This document shows, piece by piece, positions 5,959 through 13,747 of a stretch of 15,583 bases of DNA. A model generated the notes under the pieces. The model made no database searches and had not been told where the DNA came from. It saw only the letters and a list, made by a program, of their open reading frames with translations. A program made the position numbers and the translations under genes. The first letter of the stretch is position 1. Each line of letters starts with the position of its first letter. Source of the DNA: Holosporales bacterium (GTDB lineage Bacteria; Pseudomonadota; Alphaproteobacteria; Caedimonadales; UBA9215); contig DOCA01000083.1 of NCBI GenBank assembly GCA_003503995.1, positions 1 to 15,583 of the forward strand, read 5' to 3'.

Positions 5959-6927
5959 TTACTTTTCACCGGTAAGGCAATCGCCCCATTTTAATTTCTG
6001 TGCGTCTTTATAAAGCGCTTTATCTTTTTTTGAGAAGGTTTCTTGTTGTAACCCATTTTCGGTGCAAAGGTCAAATATTACGTGGCCAGGACGTTTGCGT
6101 GGCTTTTTGATGATGCGAGGAAGGGATATGGTTTTTTGAGGGCCCTTGACTGCAATGAGATAGGAAAACTTCTCATCTTCATAGGAAAGTGTCGCGTCCT
6201 TGATATATTTGTGAAGAGACGTGCGCTCGAGACGGACAGAGAAATGGCACCAGTCATTATCACTCAAAGGGCAAGCGTTTTCATGGGGACAGGGGGTTAG
6301 AATGTGTGCACCATAATTGATAAGTTCTTGGCGCAACTTTTTAAGACCCTTAAAAGCGTTGGGCGTACCAGGCTCGATAATTACAAGAGCTTTTTTTGTG
6401 GCAAGCCAAGCTTTATGAAGGGTACTTGAGGCGTCTTTTTCACTGAGCTCATTCAGGGAGTAGGAAAAGACAACCAAGTCGGTGGGAGGGAATTTTGCAA
6501 CTTTTGTAAGATCGTGGAGCTCGTAAAGAGGCTGTGTATGATGAGCCACTTTTAGGAATGATTCCGCAAAAATTTTAAAGTCCTTGTCCTGATCGATGAG
6601 GGCAATTTTTTCGAGCTCTGGAAAAATATATTTAGCACAAATAGAGGCTGTTCCAGGGCCAGCGCCGAGATCAAGGAGAGAGGAAAATTCAAAGTCATAT
6701 TGGGCAAGGCGCCCGAGAACATCTTCGCAAACAGCGTAAGTAGCGGGGACGCGGGTTGCTAGATAGGAGAGGCGCTGGTGGGTGTTTTGGATGCGTCTTT
6801 TAAGGTTAGCTCTTTCTTGGTCGGTATAATTTTGCGTTAAATAGAAACGCTCATTTTTTACCGTTAACTTGTTTGTCGTCTCGAAAGACTCTTCGAGCTT
6901 TTTCAAAAAAGAATTAGGAAGAGGCAT
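5959..6927 (-). CDS. Rsm22/METTL17-family protein (Fe-S-binding, methyltransferase-like)
   Basis: This 322-residue protein has a Rossmann methyltransferase core with the SAM-site glycine motif LDLGAGPG (85-92) and an acidic strand end at IDQD (111-114). After the core comes the family signature PCPHENACPLSDNDWCHFS, with Cys213, Cys219 and Cys227, and then Cys288 in FDLC. This is the four-cysteine arrangement reported to hold an Fe-S cluster in mitochondrial METTL17/Rsm22, which acts in small-ribosomal-subunit maturation. Methyltransferase activity has not been firmly shown for the family. The gene lies between iscX and mnmA with gaps of 9 and 6 nt, so it is co-transcribed with the machinery that would build its cluster. 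Confidence 0.88.
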   Translation of the reverse strand: MPLPNSFLKKLEESFETTNKLTVKNERFYLTQNYTDQERANLKRRIQNTHQRLSYLATRVPATYAVCEDVLGRLAQYDFEFSSLLDLGAGPGTASICAKYIFPELEKIALIDQDKDFKIFAESFLKVAHHTQPLYELHDLTKVAKFPPTDLVVFSYSLNELSEKDASSTLHKAWLATKKALVIIEPGTPNAFKGLKKLRQELINYGAHILTPCPHENACPLSDNDWCHFSVRLERTSLHKYIKDATLSYEDEKFSYLIAVKGPQKTISLPRIIKKPRKRPGHVIFDLCTENGLQQETFSKKDKALYKDAQKLKWGDCLTGEK

Positions 6928-6936
6928 AATCTTTCC

Positions 6937-7137
6937 TTAGTCGCGTTCATCAAGCCAAGCAGCTTGGATAGCTTCAAGAATTTTTTCGCTACTATTATTC
7001 GGTTCATCCTGAAAGTCATCAAGGTCGATAACCTTTTGCCATAAATCTGTGAAAGAAATCCGCAGAATATCCGCTTGGGGGTGGGTTTCCTCAAGGTCTA
7101 TGGCAATGTCGTAAATATCAACCCATTTGAGCGCCAT
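6937..7137 (-). CDS. iscX: IscX (Fe-S cluster assembly accessory protein)
   Basis: At 66 residues it has the normal length. It matches IscX from end to end: LKWVD near the start, the FTDLWQKVIDLDDFQDEP block, and SSEKILEAIQAAWLDERD at the end. IscX is a small acidic protein that binds IscS and iron and tunes cluster assembly, acting as a partner or competitor of frataxin. It starts one base after the end of fdx, in the standard order hscA-fdx-iscX. Confidence 0.95.
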   Translation of the reverse strand: MALKWVDIYDIAIDLEETHPQADILRISFTDLWQKVIDLDDFQDEPNNSSEKILEAIQAAWLDERD

Positions 7138-7138
7138 T

Positions 7139-7471
7139 TTAGTCCACCATCATATTGCGCGTTGTTGCTGGAAGGCGCACAACAATACCATCAAGTTCAG
7201 GGCACATAATGATTTGGCAACCAAGGCGTGACGTTCTGGTTAAACCAAAAGCAAGGTCTAACATGTCTTCTTCATCTTCCGAGGCTTCTTCCAATTTATC
7301 AAACCACTCTTGGTCAACAATCACATGGCAGGTTGAGCATGCAAGGGAGCCTTCGCAAGCGCCTTCAAGGTCGATATCATTTTGGTGGGCTATTTCCATA
7401 ATGGAGAGGCCTTCGGGCGCATCAATTTCGATGCGTTCTTCATCGGGGGTGATGAATGTAATCTTTGGCAT
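7139..7471 (-). CDS. fdx: [2Fe-2S] ferredoxin of the ISC system
   Basis: This 110-residue adrenodoxin-type ferredoxin supplies electrons for sulfur reduction during cluster assembly on IscU. The four ligands are Cys39, Cys45, Cys48 (in GACEGSLACSTC) and Cys85 (in RLGCQI). The ISC-ferredoxin features TFITPD at the N-terminus and LDLAFGLTRTSRLGCQI are intact. AAGGAAA lies about eight to ten bases before the ATG. It is separated from hscA by 35 nt, one of the larger gaps in the operon. Confidence 0.96.
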   Translation of the reverse strand: MPKITFITPDEERIEIDAPEGLSIMEIAHQNDIDLEGACEGSLACSTCHVIVDQEWFDKLEEASEDEEDMLDLAFGLTRTSRLGCQIIMCPELDGIVVRLPATTRNMMVD

Positions 7472-7506
7472 GGTATATATTTCCTTTTATCAGTAAGAGT
7501 AGAACA

Positions 7507-9336
7507 CTATAGTGCTTTTTCTACAGCACTTAGGGCCTTCCCTTCAAGGGCTTTTTTTATGCTGTGACCCATGCGTCGTTCTGCAAAGGGCTGCGTTGCG
7601 ATTTCAAGGGCTTTGGAAGCTTGCAAAATGGCTTCTCTATCCTCTGTTTTAAGGGACGCGTCCAAGGCATCCAAATGAGTCAGTATATCTTCATATTCAT
7701 TATCGCTGAGAAGGGATCGATCGGTAGCAAGGGCAGGCAAAAGAGACTCTAAAAAGCGATTAGCTTCAACTTTTGATTCAGCCAATAAACGAGAATTTAC
7801 ATCACCTTGCGCGTTTTCAAGGCTGGCCATGATCATCTTGCGCATTTGATCCTCTTCAAGACCATAGGAAGGTTTTACCTCAATGTGCTGTGAAATACCC
7901 GTGGTTTCTTCTCTGGCACTTACCGTTAACAGGCCATCGCTATCCACTTGGAAAGTGACTTGAATACGAGCAGCCCCCGCAACCATGGGCGGGATACCCG
8001 TGAGCTTAAATTGTCCAAGGGAACGACAATCTTTTGCCATGTCCCTTTCACCTTGGACGATATGGAGCAAGAGCCCCGTTTGACCATCTTTATAAGTGGT
8101 AAAATCTTTTGCTTTTCGAGTGGGTAGAGGAGCATTGCGCTCAATGAGAGGATCAACCATGCCTCCCATGATCTCAAGACCAAGAGATAAAGGCGTGACA
8201 TCCATCAAAAGCGTATCGGATCCATAGGTTAAGGCGTGGGCTTGAAGGGCAGCGCCTTGGGCCACAATGGTGAGAGGATTGGTATTAGTCACAGGGCGTT
8301 GCTTAAACAGTTTTTCTACTTCTTGGCGCACCAGCGGAATGCGCGTAGAACCGCCAACCATGACAACACCTTGAATGTCTTTAAGGTCGATGTTTGAATA
8401 GGATAAAGTCTCGCGACAAACGTTTAAAGCGCGCTCAACAAGGGGCTGTATCAATGCTTCAAACTCTTGACGAGAGAGGGTGTAGTTCTGATTGCCAAGG
8501 GTGAAATGAGTCTCATCTTTAGCGCTTAAGTCTTCTTTAGCGTTTTTAATAATTTGCAAAGCGTGTCTTAAATCCATAGCTTGAGGAGCAAGGTGCTTTA
8601 AGAGAGCTTGGTCAAAATCATCCCCTCCAAGGTGGGCATCTCCATTAGAAGCCAAGACTTGAAAGACACCTTTTTGAAGGTTAAGGAGAGAAAAATCAAA
8701 GGTCCCTCCGCCAAGATCAAAAACTGCATAAAGTCCTTCTGATCCCTGATCAAGACCATAGGCAAGGGCTGCTGCCGTGGGCTCGTTAACAAGACGCAAG
8801 ATCTCAAGACCTGCAAGGCGGGCAGCATTTTTGGTGGCTGTTCTAGCAGCGTCATCAAAATAAGCTGGCACGGTGATCACGGCTTGTGTAACGGATTCCC
8901 CAAGAGTATCTTCAGCTTGTTTTTTGAGCTCTTTTAAAATATCAGCAGAGACCTCAAAAGGTGTCATTGGCTGATCTTTGATAAGAAGGGTTAGAGCCTC
9001 ATTTTTATTTGTTTCTGTCCCTTTGGATAAGGGATAAAGGTGCTCTTCAATGGTACCTTTGATGTCCTCAACGCTTTTCCCCATAAGGCGCTTGATGGAG
9101 GTAATAACTTGATTAGGTGTGTCATCAAGATCACTTAACGCTTGCTCGCCTACAATGGGGGTCGAGGCTTTATAAGAGACGATGGAGGAGAGAGTGTCCG
9201 TTAGAATGCGCACGTTTTCATCACCTTTTTTATAGGCGGCTAAGGAGTGTGTTGTGCCTAAGTCAATCCCGATTGCAAGGGGGATTTCTGTTGGTTTAGG
9301 GGAAGCTTGATTAGGCTCTTTAAGCTGTAGAAGCAT
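7507..9336 (-). CDS. hscA: Hsp70-type chaperone HscA
   Basis: This 609-residue DnaK-like chaperone uses ATP to drive release and transfer of the [2Fe-2S] cluster from IscU. The nucleotide-binding domain shows IGIDLGTTHS (22-31), a phosphate-binding FDLGGGTFDFSLL and MVGGSTRIPLV. The substrate-binding domain begins with DVTPLSLGLE, and a shortened helical lid follows. It lacks the acidic EEVD-like tail of general DnaK proteins. The partner motif LPPVK is present in IscU of the same operon. Its start lies inside the end of hscB (17-nt overlap) with only a weak ribosome site, consistent with coupling. Confidence 0.96.
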   Translation of the reverse strand: MLLQLKEPNQASPKPTEIPLAIGIDLGTTHSLAAYKKGDENVRILTDTLSSIVSYKASTPIVGEQALSDLDDTPNQVITSIKRLMGKSVEDIKGTIEEHLYPLSKGTETNKNEALTLLIKDQPMTPFEVSADILKELKKQAEDTLGESVTQAVITVPAYFDDAARTATKNAARLAGLEILRLVNEPTAAALAYGLDQGSEGLYAVFDLGGGTFDFSLLNLQKGVFQVLASNGDAHLGGDDFDQALLKHLAPQAMDLRHALQIIKNAKEDLSAKDETHFTLGNQNYTLSRQEFEALIQPLVERALNVCRETLSYSNIDLKDIQGVVMVGGSTRIPLVRQEVEKLFKQRPVTNTNPLTIVAQGAALQAHALTYGSDTLLMDVTPLSLGLEIMGGMVDPLIERNAPLPTRKAKDFTTYKDGQTGLLLHIVQGERDMAKDCRSLGQFKLTGIPPMVAGAARIQVTFQVDSDGLLTVSAREETTGISQHIEVKPSYGLEEDQMRKMIMASLENAQGDVNSRLLAESKVEANRFLESLLPALATDRSLLSDNEYEDILTHLDALDASLKTEDREAILQASKALEIATQPFAERRMGHSIKKALEGKALSAVEKAL

Positions 9337-9856
9337 GGTCTTTTAACTTTTCACTTAACTGTACTTTTGCATCGCTGATGAGTTTATCATAATAGCGATA
9401 GCGGTATAAATTTAAACGGGCTTGGCAGAAATCTTTCTCATCAAAGGCCTTTTCAACCATCAAGAGTGTCCAAGATTTCTTGGCGCGGCCTTGCTCTAAA
9501 AGAGGTTCGATATCTTGGGTCGTTTTAGCTAAGGATAGTGCTTCTTGCTGTTCTAGCGCTTCAAGTAAAAGATCAGGATCTTTTATGGTGTGATCTGGAT
9601 GGTCATCATTGCTGGGGTCAAAGTGTTTTAACAGGTAATGTCCTCGTTTTAGAGGATCTTTGAGCGTCTCATAAGCCTCATTAATTTGAGCTGTGAGAAG
9701 AGTTGCATCTAGCTTTTCTCGAGAACTTCCTTGGGCAACACGATCTGGATGAAATTGCTGGTTAAGTTTTCGGTAAACATCCTCAAGGTAATCATGGGCA
9801 ACTTGAAAAGAGGGCCTCAAGTCAAAAAGTTCAAAATGATTTTTATCTTTAAACAT
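9320..9856 (-). CDS. hscB: J-domain co-chaperone HscB
   Basis: This 178-residue protein delivers IscU to HscA and stimulates its ATPase. An N-terminal J domain carries HPD at residues 36-38 (QQFHPDR), and a C-terminal helical domain for IscU follows. The start at 9856 was chosen because CGGAG lies about ten bases upstream and the J domain then begins as usual (MFKDKNHFELFDL). An in-frame ATG at 9892 would add twelve residues encoded inside iscA. With the chosen start, iscA and hscB overlap by eight bases. Confidence 0.93.
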   Translation of the reverse strand: MFKDKNHFELFDLRPSFQVAHDYLEDVYRKLNQQFHPDRVAQGSSREKLDATLLTAQINEAYETLKDPLKRGHYLLKHFDPSNDDHPDHTIKDPDLLLEALEQQEALSLAKTTQDIEPLLEQGRAKKSWTLLMVEKAFDEKDFCQARLNLYRYRYYDKLISDAKVQLSEKLKDHASTA

Positions 9857-10214
9857 GGAACGATTCTCCGCAACCACAACGGCCTTTTTCATTGGGATTC
9901 ATAAAACTAAAACCAGATTCCAGTTTGTCTTCTGTGTAGTCCATTTCTGTTCCAATGACGAACAGGACAGCTTTGGGGTCAATAAAGACACGAAGGTTTC
10001 CGACTTCAACAATTTCGTCCAAAGGGTTCACTTCGTCGGCATATTCAAGGGTATAAGAATTTCCAGAACAGCCTCGTTGGCGCACGCCAATTCGGATGCC
10101 GAGGGAAGGTTTCCCGCGCCCGTCAAGAAGGGTTTTAATCTGGTTACCTGCAGCCTCGGTCACTGTAAAAATGGCTTTGGTTTTTGCAGGGGGTTTTGAA
10201 GTCATTTGCGTCAT
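9849..10214 (-). CDS. iscA: A-type Fe-S carrier IscA
   Basis: This 121-residue HesB/IscA-family carrier accepts iron or clusters and passes them to apo-enzymes, notably for [4Fe-4S] formation. The three invariant cysteines are Cys49 in RGCSG and Cys113/Cys115 in GRCGCG near the C-terminus. It has about ten more N-terminal residues than E. coli IscA; an internal ATG three codons in (10205) is an alternative start. It begins 11 nt after iscU. Confidence 0.95.
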   Translation of the reverse strand: MTQMTSKPPAKTKAIFTVTEAAGNQIKTLLDGRGKPSLGIRIGVRQRGCSGNSYTLEYADEVNPLDEIVEVGNLRVFIDPKAVLFVIGTEMDYTEDKLESGFSFMNPNEKGRCGCGESFHV

Positions 10215-10225
10215 GTTTTTACTCT

Positions 10226-10630
10226 TTAAGCAGCTTGCTCAGGATCCTTTTTTTGTTGCTTTGCCTTATAATCTTCAATGGCTTCTCGAATGGCATCTTC
10301 CGCTAAAACAGAGCAGTGGATTTTTACGGGCGGCAAGCAGAGTTCTTCTGCAATATCAGAATTTTTAAGAGTTGCGGCTTCATCAAGGCTTTTACCTTTG
10401 ATCCACTCGGTTACAAGGGAGCTAGAGGCAATGGCAGACAAGCAACCAAAGGTTTTGAATTTCGCTTCCTCAATGATCCCATCATCACTAACTTGAATTT
10501 GTAGTTTCATCACGTCGCCGCAAGCAGGAGCGCCAACAAGACCCGTACCAACAGTGTCGCTTTCTTTGTCAAGGGACCCAACGTTGCGAGGGTTCTCGAA
10601 ATGATCAATTACTTTTTTATCGTATGCCAT
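10226..10630 (-). CDS. iscU: Fe-S cluster scaffold IscU
   Basis: This 134-residue protein is the scaffold on which IscS sulfur and iron are built into [2Fe-2S]. Cluster ligands are Cys37 (APACGD, with Asp39), Cys63 and Cys106. The HscA recognition motif LPPVK is at 99-103. Numbering matches E. coli IscU. Two details differ from E. coli: the residue after Cys63 is Leu instead of Gly (FGCLSAIASSS), and residue 98 is Cys (ELCLPPVK). Position 108 is Val, in the group of residues found in bacterial IscU and in frataxin-bypassing yeast Isu variants. It starts 44 nt after iscS. Confidence 0.97.
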   Translation of the reverse strand: MAYDKKVIDHFENPRNVGSLDKESDTVGTGLVGAPACGDVMKLQIQVSDDGIIEEAKFKTFGCLSAIASSSLVTEWIKGKSLDEAATLKNSDIAEELCLPPVKIHCSVLAEDAIREAIEDYKAKQQKKDPEQAA

Positions 10631-10674
10631 ATCTATGGTCCTTATTTAATGTCTTTTTTAGAACAGAGAGAGGC

Positions 10675-11904
10675 TTAGTGGCCAGCCCACTGTATTTTTG
10701 TTATATCAATGCCTTCTTGAACCATTTCCCAAAGAGGACTGAGTTCACGTAAGCGATTCACAGCTTCAATAATTTTTTGTGTTGTATAGGTTACTTCTTC
10801 TTGTGTTGTAAAACGGCCAAACCCAATACGCAAAGACGTGTGAGCAAGCTCAACGCTCACGCCAAGCGCTCTTAAGACGTAAGAGGGTTCAAGGGATGCA
10901 GACGTACAAGCCGATCCTGAAGATAGCGCAATATTGCTGAGATGTCCTAAAAGGCTTTCTCCTTCAACATAGGCAAAGCTTAGATTTAGATTGCCGTAAA
11001 AACGCTGCTCTTTGTCTCCGTTTAAATAAACATCGGGGAGTTCTTTTGTAAGAGTCGTATACATCTGGTTCCAGAAACCTTTGAGTTTTTGGTTATCCCA
11101 TTCCATCTCTTTTTTTGCGATGGCACAGGCTTCTCCGAATCCTGCACAAAGGGCTGGTGAGAGGGTACCAGAACGCATGCCGCGCTCTTGACCACCGCCA
11201 TTCATTTGAGCAATAACTCGCACGCGAGGTTTACGGCGTACATAAAGAGCCCCAACACCTTTGGGGCCATAGAGTTTATGGCTCGAGATACTTAAAAGAT
11301 CAATGTTCATTTCATTGACGTCGATCTCAATCTTGCCAGCTGCTTGGGCAGCATCAGTGTGAAAAAAGACGCCTTTGTTGCGGCAAAGCTCGCCAATCTT
11401 TTTTAAGGGTTGGATAACACCAATTTCATTGTTAATAGCCATAATAGAAACAAGAGCTGTCTTGTCCGTAATGGCATTTTCAAGATCTTTTAAATCGATG
11501 AGGCCATTTTGTTGGACGGGAAGATAAGTGACTGTAAAGCCTTTGGTCTCTAGGTGACGGCACGTATCAAGAATACATTTGTGCTCTGTTACACAGGTGA
11601 TAATGTGATTTTTTTCATCACCATAAAAATCCATGACCCCCTTTAAAGCCAAGTTATTGGATTCCGTTGCACCCGAGGTGAAAACGATTTCTTTGGGATT
11701 GGCCGAAATCAGATCGGCTACTTGCGTTCTGGCATCTTCACAGGCTTTTTCTGCGGTCCAACCAATGGCATGGTTTCGTGAATGAGGGTTGCCATAATGT
11801 TCTGTGAAATAAGGTGTCATTTTTTCAACAACACGCGGATCACAAGGCGTTGTGGCTTGGTAATCTAAATAAATCATAGGATTGTTTTGAGTCATGTCTG
11901 TCAT
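10675..11904 (-). CDS. iscS: Cysteine desulfurase IscS
   Basis: This 409-residue PLP enzyme converts cysteine to alanine and holds the sulfur as a persulfide for IscU, MnmA and other acceptors. The PLP lysine is Lys210 in ISSHKLYGPKG, with His108 in TEHK stacking on the cofactor. The mobile catalytic loop SSGSACTSAS carries Cys333. The C-terminus, ending near IQWAGH, is typical of IscS docking tails. The start at 11904 is five bases after the NifS-like gene; ATG codons at 11895 and 11877 are alternatives, since the core begins at IYLDYQATTP. Confidence 0.97.
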   Translation of the reverse strand: MTDMTQNNPMIYLDYQATTPCDPRVVEKMTPYFTEHYGNPHSRNHAIGWTAEKACEDARTQVADLISANPKEIVFTSGATESNNLALKGVMDFYGDEKNHIITCVTEHKCILDTCRHLETKGFTVTYLPVQQNGLIDLKDLENAITDKTALVSIMAINNEIGVIQPLKKIGELCRNKGVFFHTDAAQAAGKIEIDVNEMNIDLLSISSHKLYGPKGVGALYVRRKPRVRVIAQMNGGGQERGMRSGTLSPALCAGFGEACAIAKKEMEWDNQKLKGFWNQMYTTLTKELPDVYLNGDKEQRFYGNLNLSFAYVEGESLLGHLSNIALSSGSACTSASLEPSYVLRALGVSVELAHTSLRIGFGRFTTQEEVTYTTQKIIEAVNRLRELSPLWEMVQEGIDITKIQWAGH

Positions 11905-11909
11905 GGGTA

Positions 11910-13082
11910 TTAAGCTCTTTTTTTAGGGGGTAAGTTTAAAGCGGAAGGCAAAGGTTCTGCTGTTTTTTTTGCACGATCATAAATGCTTTTCCAAGCGTTA
12001 AAAAAGCGATTGATGTCTTTTTGTGTTGTCGTCGGGCCCATGGAAACGCGGATGGTTTCAAGGGCTTGTGTGGGGACGACTCTCATGGCTGTTAAAACAG
12101 GTGAGGGGGATACTTTCCCTGAAGAACAAGCCGAACCAGCGCTCACAGCAATACCTTCAATGTCAAAGGCCATCAGTTGAGTCATATTAGGGACACCAGG
12201 CATCCGAATAGAGAGGGTATTAGCAACACGGGGAGACTTTTGTGCCCAGATCATAGCCGTAGGACAAAAATCTAAGAGGCTTTTTTCAAGATTATTGCGG
12301 AGTCTTTCAACGCTACTCCAGCTTTGCTCTTGGGCAGCCTTAAGAGCCGCACCAAAGGCAACAGCGCCAAAGGTATTGGAAGTACCAGAACGTTTTTCTT
12401 TTTCTTGGCCCCCGCCTAAAATGAGAGACGTATAGGGGGCTTTTGCTTTCACATAAAGAGCGCCAAAACCAGTACACCCTCCAATTTTATGACCAGAGAA
12501 AGTCATGTAATCCACGGGATAGAGGTCAAGGGTGACGGGAATACGGCCAAGAGCTTGAACAGCATCGCTATGGACATAAGCGTTATATTTTTTCGCAATC
12601 GTGATGATTTCTTGAAGAGGCTGAATGACGCCTGTTTCATTATTAACCAACATCACAGAAACAAGAATGGGGCGGCTTTGATCACATTGGGAAAGGGTTT
12701 CTTCGAGCCAATGGAGGTCAACAATGCCATTTTGATCTACGGGAATTTGTTGTGCTTTTTTGCAAATGGTTCTAACGCAAGCATGCTCAACGGCAGAAAC
12801 TAAAATAGCAGCCCCTTGGTTCTCAAAGGTTTTTAAAACAGTATTGTTGCCTTCGGTTCCGCCACTGTTAAAAACAATTTCATCGGGAAAGGAAGCACCA
12901 AGAGTTTGGGCAAGCGTCTGCCTTGCTTCTTCGAGTTTTTGACGCATATGGCGGCCAAAAACATGGGGGGATGCCGCATTGCCACAGTCATCTAGGACGT
13001 CTAAGAGAGCTTGCTTTGCTTCGGGGTGTAAAGGCGCCGTTGCATTATAATCAAAAAAGAGGGGAGTATCTTTAAGAGGCAT
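11910..13082 (-). CDS. Second cysteine desulfurase, NifS-like
   Basis: This 390-residue aminotransferase class V protein is a divergent paralogue of IscS. Catalytic residues are intact: His100 in VEHAC, PLP lysine Lys199 in FSGHKIGG, and nucleophile Cys319 in GSACSSGK. The short GSACSSGK loop and the FDYNATAPLHPEA start resemble NifS-like proteins encoded next to iscR in other alphaproteobacteria. The C-terminus is basic (PPKKRA) and lacks the IscS docking tail, so it may serve other acceptors or help IscS. Its ATG lies 11 nt inside the end of iscR and iscS follows after five bases, so all three are co-transcribed. Confidence 0.92.
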   Translation of the reverse strand: MPLKDTPLFFDYNATAPLHPEAKQALLDVLDDCGNAASPHVFGRHMRQKLEEARQTLAQTLGASFPDEIVFNSGGTEGNNTVLKTFENQGAAILVSAVEHACVRTICKKAQQIPVDQNGIVDLHWLEETLSQCDQSRPILVSVMLVNNETGVIQPLQEIITIAKKYNAYVHSDAVQALGRIPVTLDLYPVDYMTFSGHKIGGCTGFGALYVKAKAPYTSLILGGGQEKEKRSGTSNTFGAVAFGAALKAAQEQSWSSVERLRNNLEKSLLDFCPTAMIWAQKSPRVANTLSIRMPGVPNMTQLMAFDIEGIAVSAGSACSSGKVSPSPVLTAMRVVPTQALETIRVSMGPTTTQKDINRFFNAWKSIYDRAKKTAEPLPSALNLPPKKRA

Positions 13083-13569
13083 GTCTTATGGTTCCTTCCT
13101 GTTCGTTGATATCAAGGGGTCTTGTCATGACAGCGAGGGGCATAGGACGTTGAGTGATTACGTCGTTTAAGGTGATAGAGGCAAGATAAGAATGGATGCT
13201 GTTTTCTAATCCCATCCACAAAGAGTGTGCAAGGCATTTGGATTGCTTTCCTTGGCAGCCAAGGTCTGAAGCAGGATCACATTTTGTTGATTTAATAGGT
13301 TCATCCACGGCATTCACAATTTGTGAGATAGAAAGCTCACTTGGCGAAATAGATAGAAAATAACCACCGCTTTGGCCCCGCATGCTTTCAACAATGCCAG
13401 CACGTCGTAGCTTGCTAAAGAGTTGCTCAAGATATTGTTGGGAGAGGCTTTGGCGCTGAGAGATATCCAGCAAAGAGCTCGGCTTTATTTTGCCATCAGC
13501 TCTCTTGTCGTGCTGAGCAAGGTCAACAAGAGCAATGACGGCATATCGAGCTTTTGTGCTGAGTTTCAT
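13072..13569 (-). CDS. iscR: Rrf2-family Fe-S regulator IscR
   Basis: This 165-residue transcription factor senses cluster status by binding a [2Fe-2S] cluster and represses its own operon when clusters are plentiful. A winged helix-turn-helix covers about residues 2-72 (TKARYAVIAL; SQQYLEQLFSKLRRAGIVES; RGQSGGY). Ligands are Cys97, Cys105, Cys112 and His115 (CLAHSLW). Spacing C-x7-C-x6-C-x2-H is wider than the x5/x5 of E. coli, as in other alphaproteobacterial IscR. AGAGGTG (13580-13586) lies ten bases before the ATG. It is the first gene of the operon and has its own promoter with an operator-like site. Confidence 0.95.
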   Translation of the reverse strand: MKLSTKARYAVIALVDLAQHDKRADGKIKPSSLLDISQRQSLSQQYLEQLFSKLRRAGIVESMRGQSGGYFLSISPSELSISQIVNAVDEPIKSTKCDPASDLGCQGKQSKCLAHSLWMGLENSIHSYLASITLNDVITQRPMPLAVMTRPLDINEQEGTIRHAS

Positions 13570-13596
13570 GGAAAAAATACACCTCTATTTAGCAGC

Positions 13597-13624
13597 AGTA
13601 TAGTAATCCGAGCAAAATAGTCAA
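13597..13624 (-). promoter_or_regulatory. iscR operon promoter with IscR-like operator
   Basis: On the minus strand TTGACT (13619-13624) and TATACT (13597-13602) are separated by 16 bases, a strong sigma-70-type promoter. The -35 region extends into TTGACTATTTTGCTCGG (13608-13624), which resembles the type 1 IscR site at the E. coli iscR promoter as I remember it. Overlap of operator and promoter fits negative autoregulation. Distance from the -10 to the ATG is about 27 nt, leaving a very short leader. Confidence 0.7.
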
Positions 13625-13747
13625 GATTAAATAAAGTTACTTGAGGGGCTTATTACTAATCTTACAGGAAAAAGCGTGCAATGGGCAGGGAATTTTGCTA
13701 AAAAGAGGGTGTTATATGGAATATAGTTTTTACCAAAGGAGTGAAAG

